Shown piece after piece: positions 57,096-64,000 of a DNA stretch of 64,000 nt; positions within the stretch are counted from its first letter, which is position 1, and each line of letters starts with the position of its first letter. Source of the stretch: Russula earlei (taxonomy: Eukaryota; Basidiomycota; Agaricomycetes; Russulales; Russulaceae); contig JAGFNK010000024.1 of NCBI GenBank assembly GCA_025769875.1, positions 186,001 to 250,000 of the forward strand. Reading direction: 5' to 3'. The notes under the pieces are model-generated. The model was not told the origin of the DNA. It saw only the letters and a list, made by a program, of their open reading frames with translations, and made no database searches. Position numbers and translations under genes: made by a program.

Positions 57096-59552
57096 TCAGA
57101 CATGGTAAGAGGGCAATGCTCGTTCATCTGTAGACATAGTCATTCTGTTGCCAACAAGATCAAGGAAGATGGGGAGTAATTGGTCAATATGGACACGACT
57201 AAGTCGTTGACAAAGATCTTCAATGGGGGATGAAGGCCTACTGGAATCAGTGTCGCTTTCCATGCAGGTTTTTATAGTCCTGATGGCTGTAGGGTTTACT
57301 TTGTGAAAGTCTTTCATGAGGTCAGGGGCATGTAGATTCGTGGCTGGCTCCAAATAGTCATGAGCAGAGGAGTATCCCTTCCAATGAACATAATACTGCA
57401 GCTGTTTCTTCTTTCCAACACGCCTTGACCCCAAAATGTTTTCAAGTTCCCACTCCTGTTCATCATTTACAACATCCGGTGGCGGTTCTTCGTAATTTGC
57501 GCCATACTCTTCCGTCTCCTGATATGGATGTAACAGGTTAGCATGGAAGACGTCGTGCACTTTCCATCAATCTGGTAATTGCAATTTGTATGCTACTGGG
57601 CTTATCACTTCTTTGATTTTGAACGGTTCTAGTCTTTTTGCGGCTAGTTTGGCCATGGGCTGGAACATTTTGATGTTCTTCCCTTCTAACCATACTTTAT
57701 CCCCTTCTTTATAAGGTTTGAACCCTATTTTCTTCTTCAGCAGTCTATGCCCTAACAAGATGGCCTTCTGGGCATCCTGCCTTGCCTTTTGTAACGATTC
57801 CTTTCTTTCTTCTAGTTTTGGGAAGTTTCCTACTGTAGTTGGCTGGTAGGTCTTGGGGAGAAATCCCATCCACAACTCATATGGTGTCTGTTGTGTAGCA
57901 CTGGAGGTCACTGGAAGTATGTGAGTTTATAATATATTGAGTTACTGGCAGCAAGTCTGCCCAATTGTCTTGTTGGAAATTGCAATATATCCGCAGTATA
58001 ATTTCCACCATTTGATTGGTTCTTTCTGATTGCCCATCGGTCTGGGGATGATATGCCGTGCTCATGTTTCTGTCTATTTTGAGTTGTCCACAAATTTCTT
58101 GGGCAAGCTTTGACGTAAAATGGGTGTCTCTGTCTGAAATAATTTTGTCTCGTAAGCCCACGAATGGAAAGACTCTCTCATGATAGATTTTGGCTAGGTC
58201 TTCTGTTCCCATAGTTTCTCTAAAAGGGAGTAGTATGACTGCTTTGGTACAGTCATGATCAGTTATAGTGAGTATGGAATCATATCCTTTAGACAGTGGC
58301 AACTTGGTGATGAAGTCCATAGCTATAGTTTGGAAAGGAGTTGCTTCTGTCTCGAGTGTTATTGGATATATTGGTGGCTCATTTCATCTTGTGATGGTTT
58401 TATTTGATTGACACATTGCACATCCTTTGATGTAATTTTGAATCACTTGTCTTTGATTGGGCCACCAATAATCTCTTCTTATTGCAGTATAGGTTTTGTG
58501 CAACCCTGGATGTCCTGCTGTCAGTCCATTGTGATATTCTCAAAGGATTGCTTGGTACACTTCCATGCCTCCCATCACTACCAAGGCCGTATCTTTCCTC
58601 CATTGTCCATTGACTATCTTGAGTTTGTAATTGTCCTTCCATCATTTCAGGAGTCTTACTCCTTCCTTTTTTTGGTCAAGCTTGACTCTTTCTTCCATGG
58701 CCGTAACTTCTAGAACTTGAACAAACAGCTCATCTGGTAAAGCGGTAATTTCTTCCTTCTCAGGAACATCTGATTTGTAGTTGGGTCTTCGTGATAGTCC
58801 ATCTGCTCTATTTCTTTTTCCTGGTTGGTGTCGCAATTCCAGATTGTACTGTGCCACTATGGGGAGATATCTTGCTACTTGGTCCCTCAGTTTTTGAGGT
58901 TCCCGATAGTACATCAGGTTCTTGTGATCTGTAAAGACCACTACCTTATGAGGCAATCCAAGCAAGAGATGTCTCCAGTGTTTAAGGGCGGCAACCAGTG
59001 CTAAGAATTCTCTATCCCATACTGCATAGTTTCGTTCTGCTGAATTCAAGGTTCTGAAATAATATCCCACTTCTCTTCTTATTTGATCTTCATCATATTG
59101 ATAGAGAATGGCCCCTAGAGCGTAGGATGAAGCATCAACATCTAAGAAGAACTGCCTTTTGAAGTTTGGCTACCAGAGTATCAGATCACTTGTGATGCTT
59201 TGATCAATTTATCTAGAGCCTCTCAGCATTCATCTGTCCATTGGAAAGGGACCCCTCTTTCTTGAGTAAACACGTTATAGGCAGAGCTATGGTTGAGAAG
59301 TTTGGTATGAAGGGTCGATGATACCCTATCATTCCTAGGGTTACTTGTATGTCCATCTTATCCTTGCAATCTCTTGGCCATTTGCTTAATCCTTTGATCT
59401 TTGAAGGGTCCACTCATATTCTTCCTTCTTCAGCTATCCATCCCAGGACCTCTATTCTTTCTTTCTCAAACTTGCACTTGGATACTTTTAGGAAGTATGA
59501 GTTTTGTTCCATTAAGTCCAGGAATTCATGTACGATTTGTCGATGCAGAGTG
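57096..59552 (-). pseudogene. pol: Ty3/gypsy chromovirus 2, reverse strand, 5'-truncated pol
   Basis: Minus-strand order from 59552: the second half of reverse transcriptase (LHRQIVHEFLDLMEQNSYFL, EVLGWIAEEGRI, LSKWP), RNase H (RNYAVWDREFLALVAALKHW, FTDHKNLMYYREPQKL, LSRRPNYKS), integrase zinc site (EYHNGLTAGHPGLHKTY ... GCAMCQS) and core (AMDFITKLPLSKGYDSILTI, SDRDTHFTSKLAQE, HPQTDGQSERTNQMVEIILR), linker (GDKVWLEGKNIKMFQPMAKL) and chromodomain (YYVHWKGYSSAHDYLEPATN, 57380). Gag, protease and the Y-x-D-D part are missing: homology stops at about 59552. TGA codons break it, for example at LLK*WKDNYK and AIL*EYHNG, with frameshifts near 57900 and 57560. Confidence 0.88.
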
Positions 59553-60251
59553 TACCATCCAAGGAAGGATATATCCAATCTAGGAGAGACAGAAGACACT
59601 GGTCTCCATTTTGGCAGTGATGTCAAAGAGGAGTGTTGTAAAAGCAATGTCAGAGTTGACAACAAGTTCTCAAGAGGCATTTTTGGATGGGATATTGAAT
59701 GTGAGAGGCATTGCTAGGGGACTATCTGGGGTCACTGATAGCAAACAAAAAAGGTTGTCATTTGACAATCTTTGGCAAGAAAACAATGGCCCTCATACTT
59801 TCTTCTTCAAGTGAAGCATCACTGCCTTCCTCTATAGGATCCTTGAAGGCCCAAGAGTGGTTGAATTTGTCCACATTCATGAGAGAATATGCAATGTCAT
59901 GGAGACTGACATCCACAGCTTCTACATTTACACAAGCCCCATCTTCCTCATGAATAGGTGTTAGGGATGCCTTAGAAGCCTTGGTGAGAGGTTGTGCTCA
60001 TGATTGTGGTGAAGATACTGGTATGGAATGTTCTTGCTTTTCAGACATTTGTGGTTTTGATGTGGATTGAACAAGGCCTAAGAAGGGGCACAAGAGAATG
60101 TATACCCCCCTGAGGGGAGTAGGAAACATTGGGGATCAAAAATGATCCCAGGGACATGCCATGTTGTGCTTTTGTGCTCCTCCACAAGTGCCCCTGGCGG
60201 CTGGAAACTGCCAGGTTGGTGCTTTGGCTGAGTGGGAGTGGTGGTGAATGA
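59553..60251. other. Unidentified repeat DNA upstream of the truncated chromovirus
   Basis: The minus strand has a broken frame MSEKQEHSIPVSSPQS (about 60048), followed by DVSLHDIAYSLMNVDKFNHS and EEGSDASLEEESMRAIVFLP. I do not recognise it. It could be the start of an unrelated retroelement gag. Nothing else seen. Confidence 0.35.
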
Positions 60252-60794
60252 GGCCCCTTTTACCAACCAAGAATTCTTGAATCTTGAACTTGAACTTGGA
60301 TTTTGGGATTTTCTGGGAGTGACAGGTGTGACAGGTGTGATGTAAGTGACATAATAAACTAATATGAGTCTATTTCAAATATTAGTTATTTTTTGGTGTG
60401 ATTTGCTGGGTTTACATGTGATATGTAAAATATTTTTTCTAACCCTTCCTTCCACTCCTTCCAAGTGGGGTATTGCAAGCATGTCATTAAGGCAGAATAT
60501 GTGTCACCAATGTGTGGGTGCACATCTTTGTGCACATTTTGTATGTGCAGCTCTGGTAAAAATGGGGCTGCAAGCACCCAGATGTTGAGCTCGAGTCAGA
60601 CAAGTTTGACACTGACAGATCATGTGTAACCCCGTATATGCAAATATGCAAATGACAACATAAAATAATGCATATTAATTTATTATATACATCATATCAC
60701 TTACATCACTCCTGTCACTCCTGTCACTCCCAGAAAATCCTGAAATCCAATTTCAAGCTCAAGATTCAAGAATTCTCAGTTGGTAAAAGGGGCC
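60252..60794. mobile_element. 543-bp non-autonomous element with about 100-bp TIRs and TGA duplication
   Basis: GGCCCCTTTTACCAACCAAG at the left and its inverted counterpart CAGTTGGTAAAAGGGGCC at the right extend into long TIRs (TTTTCTGGGAGTGACAGG ... ATGTAAGTGA on both sides). TGA flanks each end (60249-60251, 60795-60797), a 3-bp duplication that fits Harbinger-like insertion. The interior has a minus-strand frame (PFLPELHIQNVHKDVHPHIG) of unknown origin. The 107-bp MITE at 48357 shares its termini. Confidence 0.85.
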
Positions 60795-60797
60795 TGA

Positions 60798-61350
60798 GTC
60801 TTCACTTTCAACATCGTCAGTTTTCAGTTTGGCACATTTGCTTTTGCCTGTATTACACTTTGCATGAGGCAATCACATAGTAGCATGTTGCTTTGAGCCC
60901 ATGAGAGGATAGGGGGAAAACCAGTTAATGGAGAGAAGCAGTAAGAGTAAGAGGACTTGTTAGTTGTAATGTGTGTAATATATATGTGCAGGCTGCCTGG
61001 GTCCAGCTTCACCAATTCTTGTTCAAATCTCATGAAAAATATGGGGATAGATAGCCCTCATTGAGGTGATTCAGAGAATATAAGTTCTATTGAAATCCAA
61101 GCAGAAATGAGGGAGATATTTGCCTTGCATGTTGAAGGGGGTTTATGCACCAAATTTGTGGTTTTAAGCACCATGCCAAGTGCACTGAAAATGGCAATAA
61201 TTCACTGGAGCAAAGGGATTGATATTTGATTGGCATTCCCTGGATGTTTCTAACTTGTGAAAGTTGCCAATACAATAATTGTTGGCATGCTGGTGGTAGA
61301 AGAAAGCTGAGGGTTAAAAGGTATAATATGTGTTCATCATAGCTTATTGC
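60798..61350 (-). repeat. Degenerate repeat DNA with a decayed copy of the 23.5-kb open frame
   Basis: Minus strand 61407-61087 contains LLPPACQQLLYWQLSQVRNI and MPIKYQSLCSSEL, homologous to the frame at 23600-23740. The rest (60800-61080) resembles the family G leader region (GAGATAGCCCTCAT-type words). No intact gene. Confidence 0.5.
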
Positions 61351-64000
61351 TGCACTTGGCGGAGCTTGAATTCCACCCAAATCAGCACAGAAAACCCCCT
61401 CAAACATGTGGGATGAATATCTCCCTCAAAACAGCTTCAATTCATATGAAACTTATTGTCCCTGAATTGCCTGAATGAGGGCTAGGCAGCCCCATTGTTT
61501 TCATGAGATTTGAGTGAGAATTGGTGGAGCTGGACCCAAGCCACCTCCACATGTGTATTAAATGAATTACAACTCAAAATTGTGGTCTATATCTATTATT
61601 TTTTTCCCTCATGTTGTACCCATGGGCTGTCTTGAGGCAGCCCCATAGTGTTTTTGACTCAAGTGTTGTGGTGTGCAATGTTGTTTCCAGTGTGATTGGA
61701 GTCATGGCCAGCCACTGATCACCCCTCTCACCTCTCCATTCTGACCATCTTTTGCCCTCATTCCCACCATGCCTGCTGTCTCAGCCGCATCAGTCATGCC
61801 ACCCCCTTCCAACTCATGTTTAGTCTTCCACACCTGCAGTTGCAGCCACTCCCTCCATCATGCTGATTCTGGACCACTATTATGACTGGGATATTGAACT
61901 CTTTGTGGACTCCTCATCAAGTCTTCATATGCATGACCAGGAAGACATCTTTGAGCACAACTGGGTCTTCAAAGCATTATGCACTTCTCATGTACAAGCA
62001 GGCCAACTGTCCCACAAAGACTACAACAAGCTATTCTGGTTAGGACTCCACCTGGATGATCACAAAATGATCTCATGATGACTCAGCCCCTGGTGTGTGG
62101 ATGAGCAACAAAAAATATTATGAATGTCAAGAGGTATTCAATACCATGGTCAACATCTTCTCTCAAGACCCTTGTGACATTCAGTGGGAATGTGAACTTG
62201 GTTCTCACGATGAAGATGAAAATGAAGATGATTACATCTACCCCACACCCACACCAGCTCCCACCATTGTCCCTGCATCGCCTGCTCCCATTGTCCCTGC
62301 AGCTCCCACCTCATCTGCCATTCTCATCACCTTGTTCACCGCTGCCATCTTCAACTTGCCAGCTGTCATTGCTTTGGCCCCACCTGCCCTCGCTGTCCCA
62401 GCATCACCTGCCTTTGCCATTGCTGCCACCTTAGTATCATCTGCAGTTGCCACTGCCCCAGTCATCTCAGCATCACCTGCCACTCCTGTTGCTCCCACTG
62501 TCCTTGTCTCTGTGGTCTCAACCCCACCCATCTTGGTCGCAGCTTTGTCTGCCACCCCCACCTTCATCTTGTTGCCCTCAGCCTTGTCTATTCCCTCATC
62601 TGCTGCCACAGTAGTCTCAGTCATGCCAGCCACCAACTTTGCATCAGCCTTCATCTTAGCCTTTCCCACACTCACCAGTTCAGCCCAGCCTGCAGAATCA
62701 CCAGCATCACCAGCTGCTGCCATCTCTGCCATGCCCTCAGCCACAGTCGTCTCGGTCCCAGCTGCCTTCATTGCCACCACCACTTTGTCCTCACCATCTG
62801 CTGTCTCCCCTCCTACTGCTGCACTCTCTGCTGTTGCCTCCACTCCATCTGTCTTTGCCATTGCACCAGTTCTGTCCACTGCCACCTCCTTGGTCTCACC
62901 CTCAGTCTTCATCTCAGCACCTGCCACATCAGTCTCAGTTTTGCATTGCACCAGCATCACAGCACTGTTGCCACCCCACCCCACCAGCTCTACCCCAGAA
63001 GACCAAGAAGGCCCCAGCCACAAACTTAGCCACAACAGACCACAACAGGAGCAGAAGCCACTACCACACCACCACCACAGGAGAAGCAGCCACCAATGCC
63101 AACAGCACACTGCACACTGCCTCCCACATTGCCTCCTTGTCTATTTGCACACTCTCACCCATGTCTGCTGCCAACACCTGCAGCGGAGACAACCCCCACC
63201 ACTGCCATTACAAGACAACAAATGCCACCCCCATGCAAGCCACCCCACATATCCTCCTTCTCAAGTCCTCGCCACCTATGTCTCTATCTGTGAACTCACA
63301 CTTGCCACCTATGCCTCCGCTCCTTGTCCATGCCTGCTGTAACCACCTGCAATGGAGATAACCACACCACTGCCACCACAAGACAACACCACTGCCATGC
63401 AGCCACCATCTTGTCACCACTGCCCTTGTCTCCATTGCCTCCATTTCCCCATCACCCTTGCCTCCTCCATTGTTGCCATCACCAATCACTGCCTTCACAT
63501 CTTCTGCAGCACAAGCAGCCATGACTGCTGCCTCAATTCAGATGCAAATGGCTCACAACACTTGCATTCAGATGCTTGACCAAGGATGGTCAAAGTTTCA
63601 AGCCCCCAGGAGGTGTAAGGTAGCCATATGGCTGGCCACAGAATGACATGTGGAAATGCAATACAACATGATGCCTCCTCCTATCCTTTGCCACCTCCCT
63701 CTCATTCCAGGCCGTCCACCAACTGCACACCACAAGCCACCTCATGTGTGACATTGAGACCTCAATCACATTGCCCAGCCCTTGCCACAGACCACGTGCA
63801 CATGCCATGCCCCACACATGCAACGTGTTCACATCTCAAGCCTTTTATGACTGCCTCAACCATCTTGACCAGTCTTGATTCTCTTTCATGCCTTTCATCT
63901 CTAGTACCTCTCTCCTGTATATAAAAACACCCTAGCTACTCTGTAGTAAAAAAGAGTTCAGAATAGGACCCCTCTTTGCAACCCACTCCTCTCTGTCTGT
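61351..64000 (+). mobile_element. Family G gag-like repeat element, forward copy, runs off the window
   Basis: Same order as the reverse copy 23345-20303: leader (CACTTGGCGGAGCTTGAATT), the TTGTACCCATGGGCTGTCTT block, gag-like frames, a His/Ser/Pro-rich part, CACATGCCATGCCCCACACA and a TATA-bearing end (CCTGTATATAAAAACACCC near 63915), then CCACTCCTCTCTGTCTGT at the window edge, the same terminal word as at 20303. No polymerase or transposase domain. Confidence 0.55.
61860..63342 (+). pseudogene. Gag-like protein frames of family G
   Basis: Frame 61860-62078 (MLILDHYYDWDIELFVDSSS, QAGQLSHKDYNKLFWLGLHL) is separated by a stop from 62095-63342 (YECQEVFNTMVNIFSQDPCD, acidic DEDENEDDYIYP, then about 250 residues of Ala/Pro/Ser/Val/Thr such as LAVPASPAFAIAATLVSSAV, then a His/Gln-rich tail). 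The join of the two parts resembles gag proteins in which a W-x-G helix is followed by a linker. The second copy at 22860-21683 shows the same arrangement, so the protein was once real, but its function is unknown. Confidence 0.45.

Overview
This window is nuclear DNA of a filamentous basidiomycete, most likely an Agaricomycete. The evidence is the many 45-65 nt GT-AG introns with CTNAC-type branch sites, the closeness of the actin, eS25, TAD2 and prolyl oligopeptidase proteins to mushroom proteins as I know them, and the repeat content (chromodomain Ty3/gypsy elements, rve-type integrase-like transposases, Agaricomycete-type F-box and alpha-kinase fragments). No database search was possible, so family names rest on motifs read from the translations.

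Positions 1-11.1 kb form a compact housekeeping cluster: the N-terminus of a probable nuclear cap-binding protein CBP80 (-), a pentatricopeptide-repeat protein (+), a mitochondrial initiation factor IF-3 (-), the tRNA adenosine-34 deaminase subunit TAD2 (+, five exons), a prolyl oligopeptidase (-, about 16 exons), ribosomal protein eS25 (+) and actin (+, nine exons including a 6-nt microexon). Several neighbours are divergent or convergent and only 58-200 bp apart.

From about 11.5 kb to the end lies a nested transposon island, with one ordinary gene, a CFEM-domain surface protein at 38.1-38.8 kb. Its parts are: a decayed PIF/Harbinger element (11.5-13.0 kb); two related long-TIR elements whose roughly 700-bp inverted repeats are built of 154-bp tandem subunits (13.0-17.4 and 26.46-30.60 kb), carrying pieces of an F-box gene and of a DysF-type peroxin gene; solo and partial LTRs (17.4-19.6, 35.0-36.8, 49.2-50.4, 54.6-55.5 kb); a chromovirus at 25.7-36.8 kb split in its gag by the second long-TIR element; an 8.8-kb element at 39249-48060 with hairpin-bearing TIRs and a 6-bp target duplication that holds an integrase-like transposase and an alpha-kinase pseudogene; a truncated copia element (52.6-53.5 kb); a truncated reverse-strand chromovirus (57.1-59.55 kb); and an Ala/Pro/Ser/Val-rich gag-like repeat family (19.9-23.3 and 61.35-64.0 kb).

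The insertion order can be read directly. The 26-kb element interrupts an in-frame gag codon at a TA dinucleotide; solo LTRs carry exact 5-bp duplications (CAAGT, GGCTA); a 107-bp MITE sits inside one 154-bp repeat block. Most premature stops in the chromoviruses and the alpha-kinase are TGA where arginine is expected, and copies of the same repeat differ largely by CG to TG/CA changes, so CpG-directed mutation (methylation decay or a RIP-like process) seems to have acted on the island but not on the gene cluster.
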